From Erigeron canadensis (lineage: Eukaryota > Streptophyta > Magnoliopsida > Asterales > Asteraceae): a stretch of DNA of 64,000 nt. The stretch covers positions 13,888,001-13,952,000 of the forward strand of contig NC_057764.1 of assembly GCF_010389155.1 (NCBI RefSeq). The letters are read 5' to 3'. The notes under the pieces are model-generated. The model was not told the origin of the DNA, did no database searches, and worked only from the letters and a program-made list of their open reading frames with translations. Shown in pieces: positions 51,073-60,820 of the stretch (positions are counted from its first letter, which is position 1; the number at the start of each line of letters is the position of its first letter). The position numbers and the translations under genes are program-made.

Positions 51073-52088
51073 TGTCCTAGAAGTGTATCAATATACCAAA
51101 GTATAGTGAACACAAATAGTTGTAGGAGGGGGGGGGGTGAATACACTTAACTATCTTTTGAAATAAAGCTTTAAAGATTCAGATTACAAAATATAAATTT
51201 TAAGTAACTAGAATCAATAAAACAGTAAAGCAGTAAACAATCATTCTTGAATGCTAATTGTGGTTTTCAAATGTAATCCTATAATAAGATATAATCTATA
51301 CAAAGAATTACATGGTTGTTGCGGAAACAAGATAACCTACAATATCTAAACAACCCCTGAAATGACAAACAACAATCAAGAAGTTCTTGCTCAAGAGAAG
51401 CAACCCAAGCTGACTTCTTACAGGCTAAGCTGTGTCTAAGAGCAGAGAGAACTTGTACAAAGATAGATTCTAAGGAAAATGCCACCCATATGCAAACAAG
51501 GAATGTGGCTTTTATAGGCGAAAACCATTCTTCTCTTGGTATCCAATTAAGCCACGTATTCTTCTTCTGTTGGATGATCAAAGGAATATTTGATCGTGCC
51601 TTCATCATACTTGAGGTCCCCAAAACCAGCAGTACGATATTTTGATCTTCCAATAAGAATATGGACACGCATATGTATATCTGTCACCAACCTGTAACGT
51701 TATTTGTTCTTGTCAATAAAATCTAGGTTGTCATTCTTCACTTGATTGTCAGACACATATTGCTTGTTTGTCAGGAGCAAATCTGTCCAAGTGTTTTCAA
51801 GCAGATTGCTAATCCCAAGCTGACTTCCACTATCAGCTTGGTCTTCTATCTTCAATCCTCCTTTTCGACTTGGATTGAATGCTATGACCAATTGATGCAG
51901 CTTGAACAACACTTGCTTCCATAGGATAAACAATTACAATATATGAAGCATGATCTGGGTCAGTTACAGATCGCAAGCTGTGTCAGCTTAGTCTGACCCA
52001 GATCAGATTACAAGAACCAAAAGATTACTAAGTGTTTATATATCAGATTTGTCATCACCAAATTTACAAATAGCATTGGGACTCAATA
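51073..52088 (-). repeat. Cop3 LTR, right copy (5' LTR)
   Basis: 1,016 bp, TGTCC...CAATA on the plus strand; the last bases differ from the CAACA of the other copy. The hairpin with 13-base arms lies at 51951-51963 and 51993-52005. It has a G9-10 run near 51128 and a minus-strand TATA box at about 51509-51516. It is shorter than the left copy by a gap near 51690. Confidence 0.88.
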
Positions 52089-53060
52089 GTTCAGTATTGA
52101 CGGCTTTCGAGCCAAGCTAGATAGAATGGACACTTTTAATCAAGTCCAAGATCAAGAAGCTCAAGTTGCTCAAGAACCAGTTGGTGTGAGCCTTGATGAG
52201 CTACATGCAGAGCCAAATGCTAACACTAAATCAGGATGGTGGTTGCATAGTAAGGCTGAGCTTGAGGCAATGCATAGACCTGTTAAGTATAATGATAAGC
52301 CAGGGTGAAAAAGTTGAAGCCTACGCTACAAATGTTGTATCGAGAATCGTGAGTTTTCATTGGGATAACGAAATAAAATATCTGATTATCAGGAGAACCG
52401 ACGGTGTACAGTATTTAGAGATGACCACAGAAGCCATCAACTCTCTCGCTGATGTTGATTTCATGTGTTTAGCTAGGCTAAAACTGATTAATCCTGGTGG
52501 CTATGAAAGAGCAGATTATATTGCCAGGTCTATTGCAAATGATGTTAAGATCAAGGATCCTGCAAAGAGAGGGCAAAAGGGTCACGGATAAGTTAAGGAT
52601 AGATCCGAAGACAAAAGAGCCCATGATTACTTTGAAGTACAAGCGTGCCAAGTTTTCCAAAGAAGTTCCTTTAAAGAAGTTTGGGAAAGATTTGTTGGAT
52701 AATATGGAGGGTTGGTACTTTGATAGTAAAACATATGAAGCTGTGATGTATGGTCGTAGTCATCATGATATTTTGAGGATTTATGAGCCTTTGCATCTAG
52801 TGAACTTCTGTCAGAAAGATCTGTTGAAGCTGAATAGTGTTAATATTTGGATTCCAAAAGATTTTCATGGTCCAGCATTGCGATATAGGAATGCAGTGAG
52901 TTTGTGCTTGAAGATTGGCTTACACTTAGACTGTGATTTCTATAAGGCTGCAGATGATTCAGAAGAAGTTCAGAAGAAGAAAAAGGTTGATAAACGAAAG
53001 CAGAAGAAGTCGATTGATGACAAAGACAAGACGAAGACATTTATTTTAACGTCTAGAAGC
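52089..53060 (+). pseudogene. Cop2 aORF, C-terminal part
   Basis: Begins after the Cop3 LTR with IDGFRAKLDRMDTFNQVQDQ, then an acidic stretch (52126-52308), then FHWDNEIKYLIIRRTDGVQY and EMTTEAINSLADVDFMCLARL (in the frame 52193-52591), and LKYKRAKFSKEVPLKKFGKD and VMYGRSHHDILRIYEPLHLV (52497-53111). It ends in a Lys-rich tail before the PPT. Two frame changes are needed. It is placed with 26114-27160 because it is in the same sense, begins where a coil-type middle would follow, and leads to the matching LTR. Confidence 0.5.
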
Positions 53061-53067
53061 TATTGCC

Positions 53068-53078
53068 AAGGGGGAGTC
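53068..53078 (+). promoter_or_regulatory. Cop2 polypurine tract
   Basis: AAGGGGGAGTC directly before the TGTAAGTGCACG start of the LTR. Confidence 0.8.
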
Positions 53079-53626
53079 TGTAAGTGCACGTCTATGTCAA
53101 TAGCAGTCTAGATTGTTTAGGCCTATATTGTAATATGTCTTTGTCATGTGATTGTCATTAATGAACTTTGTGTTATGCATAAAATACTAGATTAACTTTG
53201 AGTATTGAATGTATAATGATATTATGCTATGTGAAATACGACCTCGTAATTGCAGGGTCAATTATGAGGCAAGCTATAGGAAATACGACCTTGTATTTGC
53301 AGGTTCAAATACGAGGCAGGGCATCTATTACGACCTCGTAATTATGTCGAGCTGGGCAGGAAATGCGAGGCGACTAGCTAAAGCCCATGTCGAGTTTCCT
53401 ATAAATACCAGAAACCTAACAGAGATTAGGGTCGAACATTTGTCGAATTATCAAGCATACTTGTGTAGGTTAATAGGTCAAAGGTCGTTCCACTAGCCTG
53501 AAGAAGACATGCGAGGCAGCAGGTGATCTAGGGGCTTTTGTTGTGAATCACCACGTTATAAAGAGGGATTCCGCACCTCTGGATAACGGATCAAACTATT
53601 AACGATCCGCGTCAAGGGGAATTACA
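53079..53626 (+). repeat. Cop2 3' LTR, 548 bp
   Basis: TGTAAGTG...ATTACA, with three TACGACCTCGTA-type hairpins (53228, 53285 and 53331), a TATA box CTATAAATACC at about 53400 and GGATTCCGCACC near 53566. It ends where Cop5 integrase sequence (CAACTGCC...) resumes. ACTGC at 53627-53631 is the expected right TSD; the left copy must be off window. Confidence 0.75.
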
Positions 53627-53863
53627 ACTGCCTAACAGGCCTTTTCTAAAGAATTTCAACTTCCTTGATGAAATGAATAATACTGTCAGCAGCTTCACTC
53701 TTGTGCTTGAGAAAGAAAACCCAGGTTTATTTTGAATATTCATCAACAATGACCAAAGAGTATCTCATTCCAGTGAATGAAGGAGTACTAATTGGTCCAA
53801 AGAGATCCATATGAAGCAAATTCAAACAATTATCAATGGATGAACATGTTTCAGACTTAAAAG
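53627..53863 (-). pseudogene. pol: Cop5 pol: integrase, first part of core
   Basis: On the minus strand: SIDNCLNLLHMDLFGPIS-like with the first catalytic Asp, then FTGMRYSLVIVDEYSK, TAA where Cop3 has Arg or Tyr, TWVFFLKHKSEAADSIIHF and KRPVRQL, and a second stop near 53650. Cut at 53627 by Cop2 just before the RSDNG motif. Confidence 0.75.
53859..53863 (+). repeat. Target-site duplication of Cop6 (AAAAG), left copy
   Basis: AAAAG directly before TGTTGGG; the other copy is 61509-61513, directly after TCTAACA. Confidence 0.9.
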
Positions 53864-54552
53864 TGTTGGGTTATATAACTATTTATCAAATCAAATCACA
53901 AAGCATGCAGCGGAAGACAAGATCTATGCAGTTTAATTAATTAACCAAAGTATAGAATATGTACCTTATATTGGAGAGATTAAAACAAGAACAAGGTTTA
54001 AAATAACCTCTCTACGATTGCACACACAACGTTGGAACATACGTATGCTAGTACTTGATCACGAACAAACAACCCTTAGTTAATACCCTTTTACACGAAC
54101 CAAACAAAACCCGAAACCCTTTGTTTTTGTAAGGAGTGGCCGAAACCAAGAGAGAGGGAGGAGGAGAGAATTTTAGGGTTTTAGAAAACCTTAATAATTG
54201 TGTGTGAAAAACCTAAGAAAAGGGTTTGTATTTATAGCCAAACTTTTGCTTGAAAAACAAGTTTAGGGTTTTCTAAAAAACCCTTATGTTGGCCGTCCCC
54301 CCTCTAGGAAGATTCTAGAGGGTTTCTTAATTTTTTCATTTAATCACAATTGTCTCCTCCGTTAAGTCCGTCAGTTAAGTACCGTTAACTATTAACATTT
54401 AACAGACGACCGTTAGTTTTTCGTGATCAAATTAATTAATAAATTACATTTAATATATTAATTAACTATAGTTACATTCACGTTGAGGTGTGACCCCGTA
54501 GGCTTAAATACTTTTTGGACATACGTTCATTTTACGTGATCATATTCTAACA
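53864..54552 (-). repeat. Cop6 3' LTR
   Basis: 689 bp, TGTTGGG...TCTAACA on the plus strand, nearly identical to 60821-61508. Confidence 0.92.
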
Positions 54553-54562
54553 GCTCCCACTT
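54553..54562 (-). promoter_or_regulatory. Cop6 polypurine tract
   Basis: The minus strand reads AAGTGGGAGC and abuts the TGTTAGAA start of the LTR, the usual form in several copia lineages. Confidence 0.8.
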
Positions 54563-55394
54563 GAGCTCGTAATGAATGAAGGTAATAACATTGGTTAGCG
54601 TCTAGCAACACGCCAATGCTCCCGAAAACATTTAAGTATAGTTTTAAACGGTTAAGGCATTTATTATCCTTTTGTTCCGATACCTTTGTTAAATATGAAT
54701 ATGGATCAAGGTCATTTCATAATTTAACGATTATGTTTCTCATTCTATAACTAATTAATGATTACCAAATATAATCAAGAACCATTTGGATTTATTTGGG
54801 CACGGCCATGCAAACATCTTTAATTAGTCCTAATGAGGGCGCCAAATGGTATCATGCTTCAATTTCAAATTGAAGGAACAAATCCTATATTGACTACACG
54901 TGTCAGTCATCATACTTCACGACGCTTTCTGAAAATAGCCCTTTATGTACCCCCTTATTCAGGTGAGTTAGAACTACATCTAGTAAGTGCGATTCATACA
55001 TGCTGACCTACTTGTATCTCAAGTGAAAGGATCAATAAAAGTAACCATTTATGAATTTCACTTAATGACGATGATCCATAAAGTGATAATTCGTTAGTGG
55101 GGTAGTCCGATATGCATCCGCAATGGATATCATGTGAGTTTGGTGGGAACCATCCATTACATATTTCAAGAATATAACCAATCACTCACATTTGTCTTTG
55201 TTTAATTATATTCCCATATAATTAATCGACAATGGACAATTTAGAATATTTAATAATAAAATATTCAAGGATTAAACATGCAAATATAGGACACAATTTA
55301 ATATTGAATGAAATCAAACATATCAAGTACTTTATTTCATTACGGAAAATATAAATTGTTTAACATCCCTTATCCAAATACCGAAACAATAGAT
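54563..55394 (-). other. Cop6 3' untranslated region
   Basis: About 830 bases between the RNase H stop and the PPT. No frame, repeat or hairpin array is visible in it. Confidence 0.5.
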
Positions 55395-56204
55395 TTACAT
55401 GAAATAACTAGCTAATTTAAGTCCTATGCCCTCGGCATGCCTTTCAAGCTTGGGCCTAGACAAAGCTTTTGTGAAAGGATCAGCTAAGTTAAAATCTGTG
55501 TGAACTTTGAGTAAATTGATCTCCCCTAGTTCGATCTGCTCATGAACATACTGATATCGTCTAGCATAATGTCTGGCACCTTTCTGAACTCCGGGTTCGT
55601 TAGCAATGATTAATGCACCTGCATTATCACAGTACAAATCAGTGGGTAATTCATTTGAGGGGATCACGTCAAGCCCGCTAATGAATTTCCTTATCCAAAC
55701 TGCTTCCATTGCGGCTTCTGAGGCGGCAATGTACTTAGACTCTGTTGCAGACATGGCAACTATGGTTTGCTTCTTGCTTTTCCAGTCCACAGCTCCTCCG
55801 TTTAAAACGAAGACGAATCCTGATTGAGACTTCGTGTCATTTTTATCAGTTTGAAATCCAGCATCATAGTATCCGGTCACTTTGAGCTCTAAGTCTGGAT
55901 TTCCTCCATACACCAAAAATATATCTTTAGTAGCTCGTAGGTACTTCAGAATATTTTTAACAGCAATCCAATGGCTTTCACCAGGATTCTGTTGGTATCG
56001 GCTAACGATGTTTTGCGCGAACGCCACATCGGGTCTAGTGCCTCTAACCGCATACATAATAGATCCTACAGCCGAAGCATAAGGAATTCTACTCATACGC
56101 TCCACCTCACTAGGCGTAGTAGCACCTTGTTTGACAAATAAACTAAGTCCTTCTTGCATAGGTATAGACCCACGCTTAGAGTTCTCCAGCTTGAATCGCT
56201 TCAA
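55395..56204 (-). CDS. pol: Cop6 pol: RT connection and RNase H
   Basis: A clean 269-codon frame: MKRFKLENSKRGSIPMQ, MSRIPYASAVGSIMYA, TRPDVAFAQNIVSRYQQNPG, then RYLRATKD-like KYLRATKDIFLVYGG, RNase H GYYDAGFQTDKNDTKSQSG, a SATESKYIAASEAAMEAVWI motif with the catalytic Glu, LYCDNAGALIIANEP, RRYQYVHEQIELGEI and DPFTKALSRPKLERH at the end. The motif set is complete. It reaches its true stop after ASYFM. Only TGA at 56244-56246 separates it from RT. Confidence 0.9.
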   Translation of the reverse strand: MKRFKLENSKRGSIPMQEGLSLFVKQGATTPSEVERMSRIPYASAVGSIMYAVRGTRPDVAFAQNIVSRYQQNPGESHWIAVKNILKYLRATKDIFLVYGGNPDLELKVTGYYDAGFQTDKNDTKSQSGFVFVLNGGAVDWKSKKQTIVAMSATESKYIAASEAAMEAVWIRKFISGLDVIPSNELPTDLYCDNAGALIIANEPGVQKGARHYARRYQYVHEQIELGEINLLKVHTDFNLADPFTKALSRPKLERHAEGIGLKLASYFM

Positions 56205-56243
56205 GATCTTATCAATATAAGCACTTTGACTTAGTCCAATTAA

Positions 56244-57014
56244 TCACCTTGATCTATCTCGATAGATCTTGATTCCAAGAATAAATGCCGCTTCTCCTAA
56301 ATCTTTCATGGCAAAACACTTTCCAAGATGGGCTTTAACATCTTGCAACATTGGAATGTGTTTTCCTATGATTAATATGTCATCGACATACAAGACAAGG
56401 AAAGTAGCATTACTCCCACTAGCTTTGCGATATACACATGGCTCATCGGGATTTTGAACAAAACCAAACTTTTTGATTTCTTCATCAAACCGTTTATTCC
56501 AACTTCTTGATGCTTGCTTTAATCCATAAATGGATCTTTGAAGCTTGCATACTTTGTTGGGATATTTCGGATCAATAAAACCTTCCGGTTGATCCATATA
56601 GACTTCTTCATCCAAGTAACCATTTAAGAAGGCAGTCTTAACATCCATTTGCCATATCTCAAAGTCATAGTACGCTGCTATGGCTAAAAGAATCCTAATA
56701 GCTCTAATGTCCGCAACTGGAGAAAAGGTTTCATCATAATCAACACCGAAACGTTGAGTATAACCTTTCGCCAGGAGACGAGCTTTATAGGTGTGTACAT
56801 TTCCATCCATGTCCGTCTTCTTTTTGAAGATCCACTTACACCCAACAGTTTGAGCATTTTGTGGAAGATCAACCAAGCTCCAGACTTGATTGTCTTTCAT
56901 GGATTTCATTTCCACCTTCAAAGCTTCAAGCCATTTGTCAGATTCCGGATCTGATAATGCAGCTTTGAAATTCGGAGGCTCATCGAGATCTCCAACAACG
57001 ACTTCTTCTACCAT
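56244..57014 (-). CDS. pol: Cop6 pol: reverse transcriptase
   Basis: A clean frame of 256 codons: SDKWLEALKVEMKSMKDNQVW, CKWIFKKKTDMDG, YKARLLAKGYTQ, DYDETFSPVADIRAIRILLAIA, QMDVKTAFLNGYLDEEVYMDQPEGF, IYGLKQASRSWNKRF and the active site YVDD at 56379-56390. It ends in TGA (56244-56246) after YRDRSR, where CGA would keep the frame open. The ATG at 57014 is internal; the protein continues from the integrase. Confidence 0.92.
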   Translation of the reverse strand: MVEEVVVGDLDEPPNFKAALSDPESDKWLEALKVEMKSMKDNQVWSLVDLPQNAQTVGCKWIFKKKTDMDGNVHTYKARLLAKGYTQRFGVDYDETFSPVADIRAIRILLAIAAYYDFEIWQMDVKTAFLNGYLDEEVYMDQPEGFIDPKYPNKVCKLQRSIYGLKQASRSWNKRFDEEIKKFGFVQNPDEPCVYRKASGSNATFLVLYVDDILIIGKHIPMLQDVKAHLGKCFAMKDLGEAAFILGIKIYRDRSR

Positions 57015-58540
57015 TAGACATAGTCTTTTGGTACGACGCCTTGTCCTTTCGGACCTACGAAGTGGAATCGCTTCATTATCATCGACTTGAGGTTCATCAC
57101 TTTGAACATTTCCCCCCCCCCCCCAAGTTGATGATTGCGAGTTTCTTCAGAAGGTGACACATCTTCCTCTTGAGTCTCATCAAGTTTTACAACCCTCCCA
57201 CTGTTCTCTTGAACTAACTTCTTTTCAAAGAATTCAGCATATCGAGCAACACGAACAGTGTTTTTGGCGGGATCATAGAAGTCGTAACCCATCGTTTCCT
57301 TAGGGTATCCGACAAAGATGCACTTAGTAGTTCTGGGTTCAAGTTTGTCAGGCGTATCGTGCTTCACAAGTGCCTCACATCCCCAGACTCTTAAGTAAGA
57401 CAAATTAGGGACATCTCCATGCCATAATTCGTACGGTGTCTTGTCAACCTTCTTGGTTGGAACCATATTGAGAATGCATACAACAATCTCTAGAGCATAA
57501 TCCCAAAACGAAAATGGGAGAGTTGTACGGGTCATCATTGATAGCAAGGTTCGATTTCTCATTTCAGACACTCCATTATGCTGAGGAGTGTATGGAGGAG
57601 TAAGCTGTTGGACAATTCCACATGCTTTAAGATAATCCTTAAACTCTTGGCTTAAGTAAACATAACCATAAAGACTGAAATCATCCGTAAAAGTTATGAA
57701 GTAGCTAGCTCCTTTCCTTGACACATGTCTAAATGGGCCACAAACATCGGTATGAATGAGTCCAAGAAGATCTTTAGCCCTTTCTGGCGAATGCTTAAAG
57801 GGTTTTCGTGTCATCTTGCCGGAAACACATGACTCGCATTTATCAAATGATTCATCATTCAATTTTAAGATCCCTTCACGTTGAAGTCTTTCAATGCGGT
57901 TTTTGCCAATGTGTGCAAGACGACAGTGCCAAAGATAGGTAGAGTCCAAGTCCGTCTTGGCTCTTTTGCTAACATTATATATTGAATTATTTGAAACACA
58001 ATCACGCATATCAATTTCATAAATACCATTAAAAGCAATAGCATCAAAATAATGAACATTATTTTTAGAAACTGAAATACCAATATCATTAAAAACATTA
58101 ATGAATCCGTTGTCTTTCAACAAAGAAACTGAAATAACACCTCTAGTAATAGAAGGTACATAATGACAATTGTCTAGAACAATAATCAAACCGGAAGGAA
58201 GAACTAAATGAAATTCTCCAATCGCTTCAACAGCTGCTGGTAGACCATTGCCCACTATCAACTGCAAAGCTCCGGGCTTCAGTTTCCTCCTTTTTCTAAG
58301 CCCCTGTAATTCATTACAGATGTGAGTTCCATAGCCAATGTCATAAACCCACGATTTACGCTTAGTTAAGGAAAATAATTCAATGGTGAAGATACCTAAA
58401 GTACTAGCGCCACTAGTATTCTTCTTCTTCGAGTTCAACTCGGTAAGATACTTAGGACAGTTCCTCTTCCAGTGCCCGACTTCATTACAATGATGACAGC
58501 TCTGGTCTTTAGCCGTTGTACCTTTTTTCGTTAAAGGCAT
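57014..58540 (-). CDS. pol: Cop6 zinc knuckle, protease and integrase
   Basis: 508 codons: knuckle CHHCNEVGHWKRNC (about residues 15-28), protease WVYDIGYGTHICNEL (the usual DSG is DIG here), PSITRGVISVSLL, pre-integrase YLWHCRLAHIGKNRIERL and CESCVSGKMTRKPF, and integrase IHTDVCGPFRHVSRKGA, FITFTDDFSLYGYVYL, TPQHNGVSEMRNRTLLSM and FWGYALE-like FWDYALEIV. The segment with the second catalytic Asp is shortened: the reading goes straight from YGYVYL to SQEFKDYLKACGI, so the core has a deletion of about 50 residues. The last residues are shifted after the G13 tract at 57112-57124. Confidence 0.85.
   Translation of the reverse strand: MPLTKKGTTAKDQSCHHCNEVGHWKRNCPKYLTELNSKKKNTSGASTLGIFTIELFSLTKRKSWVYDIGYGTHICNELQGLRKRRKLKPGALQLIVGNGLPAAVEAIGEFHLVLPSGLIIVLDNCHYVPSITRGVISVSLLKDNGFINVFNDIGISVSKNNVHYFDAIAFNGIYEIDMRDCVSNNSIYNVSKRAKTDLDSTYLWHCRLAHIGKNRIERLQREGILKLNDESFDKCESCVSGKMTRKPFKHSPERAKDLLGLIHTDVCGPFRHVSRKGASYFITFTDDFSLYGYVYLSQEFKDYLKACGIVQQLTPPYTPQHNGVSEMRNRTLLSMMTRTTLPFSFWDYALEIVVCILNMVPTKKVDKTPYELWHGDVPNLSYLRVWGCEALVKHDTPDKLEPRTTKCIFVGYPKETMGYDFYDPAKNTVRVARYAEFFEKKLVQENSGRVVKLDETQEEDVSPSEETRNHQLGGGGEMFKVMNLKSMIMKRFHFVGPKGQGVVPKDYV
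57112..57124. repeat. C13/G13 homopolymer in Cop6 pol
   Basis: Thirteen C on the plus strand. In the pol sense the 13 G shift the reading by one base. Downstream of it the next frame (QSDEPQVDDNEAIP..., joining RT at 57014) is open. Confidence 0.85.
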
Positions 58541-58587
58541 TTCATTGCCCTTGGCGATTGGTTGTTTTCTTTTCTGGACTTTCCCCC

Positions 58588-59089
58588 CTAGTTTACAAGA
58601 ACTTGGGGTGTTGGAAATTTCTTTGGAAGCTGTTTTTCATACTCAATTATCATGGCATGGAGTTCAGTAACGGTATTACCCGTCCCATGTAAACGATAAT
58701 TGCTCACAAAATTCTCAAAGTCCTTAGAAAGTGACTTGAGAATTATTCCAATCATAAATGGAGGAGCATAAGCATTATTCAGTTTTTTCAATTCCTCAAA
58801 ATACATTTTCAATTTCAGTATATGAGGTCCAACCGGTGTTCCTTCCAATCAGAATTGCTTTATGCAATTCATACAAATATTGCCTTCGAAACGCGGTATC
58901 GGTTGCACTCAACTCATTAGTTGCAACACCAATTCTAGGAACAACTGATCTCTCCTCATCAAGGACTTCATAGTTATTTAGAACCATTCTCAGTCTATGA
59001 ATGAGATCATTTGAGTTTTATCCAGAAAGAACTTTTCTTTCAAACTTTTGCCGAAAAGCTTTGGTGTTTGTGGAGGGATTCATTGCCAT
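58588..59089 (-). pseudogene. gag: Cop6 gag
   Basis: ATG at 59089 on the minus strand (MAMNPSTNTKAFRQKFERK), with TAA at about 59020, then in phase DLIHRLRMVLNNYEVLDEER and AFRRQYLYELHKAILIG (to 58796), then after a shift TPVGPHILKLKMYFEELKKL, FMIGIILKSLSKDFENFVSNY and IIEYEKQLPKKF. This is the copia gag domain of a lineage with a short Gag. It ends with TAG at 58588, just before the knuckle block. Confidence 0.8.
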
Positions 59090-60800
59090 CTACAAAACAG
59101 ATTAAGTTCAAAAATCAGTATTTTCGATAATCATTCCTTAAGAAATTAATTACCCAAATGTAAAATAAACAATTAATTTCATTAAGGCTAGGATCCAATT
59201 GACGTGCAACCATTTCATCAGTTGATCTGCTAGAAATAATTGCACTCAAAACGTAAGTGACGATTAGTAATTGCATTACAAGTGCAATTCCTAGAAAGTA
59301 TGGGACCTACGTAAGACACTCGATTCATCAAGTGATCTTTTGTAGTCATGTTTTGTCCCATCTCTTGCCACGGGTCAAGGTCTCACAGCTTAACTCGCTT
59401 TAAGTCGTCCAACTAAGAACGTGCAAAATTGACCACCACTGTGTACCAGTGAATGGGTTTCGCCATGCAATCGCCATTTCACCACTGTGTACCAGTGAGT
59501 AAAACAACGACCCCATGTGTCCTTGACAAATTGGATGGCAAATGACTTAAGTTTATTGGGTCATTCAATTTGATATGTGATCAAAAAGTTATGTTTCGAA
59601 GATTCATGCATATTTTCTAAACATAATATTTAATAAAATCATTTGTATAGTCTTAACAACACAAAAGAGCTCGGTAGCTCCATTTGAACGCACAAAGAAG
59701 CGCAAGGGCAAAGGTTTGCGATGAACGCAATTAAAAACCTGCCCTTTTAGAAGGCTAGCGCACTCCGGCTTATACCTCTCTTAGAGTTTGTTCAAATGGG
59801 TGAGCCGGTGTATCTCAAGGTTGCAAGACTCCAATTTTATTAAAAAATCTCTATTTCGATATTACTTAGTCAAGTTTATCTTTTCTCAAAAACAATTTTA
59901 CATCACAATTTATATCACAATAAATATGTAAAATCATAAACTTACTAAAAATACAACTTAACAATTTAAGGTAAGTTACTAAATATACAACTTAACGATT
60001 TAAGGTAACTTACTAAGTTTACAACTTAACAATTAAGGTAATCAACCTAATTTTGGTCACTATGGTATAAGATTTGGCTCCTCTCTCATAAGGAAAGAGA
60101 CCACATTCATCAAGTTTCCTTGATTGCGTAAGCCAAAAATCTAATAACAAATTATCTACCATAAATAAACAAGTTGCTCATCTGGAAAATCCAGCAGCTT
60201 CAAGACCAAATCTGGCCCTGAAGAAGGCCAAACTGGGCTTAGCACAAAACACGAAAGTTGTAGCCTTATGAGTCAAGCATCTACTGTAAAAATTTGAGCT
60301 TCCAAATCCTTACGGTTGATTAGTTATGATTTTTTTAGTGAACTGGTGTCAAACAGGAAATTTCACAAAACATAATCACATTGTCACACAGTTAATTCTT
60401 CAATTATCTAACATAATTAACCCTAATGATCAAGATTTCATATCAATATATCTAAGTAAGAATCATGAATGATTTGCATGAAAAATTCATGATTTTTACT
60501 TCTTTTTAACCATTAAAATTAAAGGTACAACATATAATTACATACAATTTATCACATAAACATGTAATTAATCAAAACTTGGATTAAGAACCCTAAAAAA
60601 AACATCTTTTTTTTTATATTTTTTCTGGAAAAATTTTCGAACTATATATATTAAATAAAACCTTTTTCTTATTTAAATAATGTAATTAAATTACAAAATC
60701 AATTTAACTCTATATATATATTCAAAAAATTTTTTAAAGATCAAGAACCCTAACCCCCCTTCAAGTTTTGATATATTGGTAATCAAAAAACATACATAGT
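59090..60800 (-). other. Cop6 5' untranslated leader
   Basis: A 1.7 kb leader between PBS and gag, without frames. The hairpin CACTGTGTACCAGTG occurs twice (about 59437 and 59482). A unit with ACAACTTAAC and TTAAGGTAA occurs three times near 59955, 59989 and 60021. An A/T-rich block lies at 60595-60740. Long leaders are usual for this kind of copia element. Confidence 0.6.
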
Positions 60801-60801
60801 A

Positions 60802-60815
60802 GGCTCGTGATACCA
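60802..60815 (-). promoter_or_regulatory. Cop6 primer-binding site
   Basis: The minus strand reads TGGTATCACGAGCC, the initiator tRNA-Met complement (TGGTATCAGAGCC) with one inserted C, five bases from the LTR. Confidence 0.8.
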
Positions 60816-60820
60816 CGTAC

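Larger units (their letters stand above)
27161..52088 (-). mobile_element. Cop3: Sirevirus-like copia element with tandem LTR structure, split by Cop4
   Basis: Minus-strand order from the right: LTR (51073-52088), PBS, gag, PR, INT, RT, RH, spacer, aORF, PPT, LTR (27281-28329). Left of the second LTR comes another PBS and the first 14 codons of another gag (27161-27280). The middle LTR is thus shared between a complete unit and a truncated unit, as made by unequal recombination between LTRs. Cop4 occupies 28448-40287 with TSD TTTTC. It belongs to the same family as Cop5, judging from the pre-integrase region. Many stops; dead. Confidence 0.8.
19019..53626 (+). mobile_element. Cop2: Ty1/copia element with aORF, twice interrupted, 5' part off window
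   Basis: Present as 19019-27160 and 52089-53626. It starts mid-RT because Cop1 sits in it, and continues with RNase H, a 6.3 kb repeat-rich spacer, the aORF N-part, then (after the Cop3/Cop4 block) the aORF C-part, PPT and 3' LTR ending at 53626. That the two halves are one element is inferred from orientation, from the aORF layout and from the TACGACCTCGTA motif found in both parts. The right end lies in the integrase of Cop5, with ACTGC as expected TSD. Confidence 0.65.
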
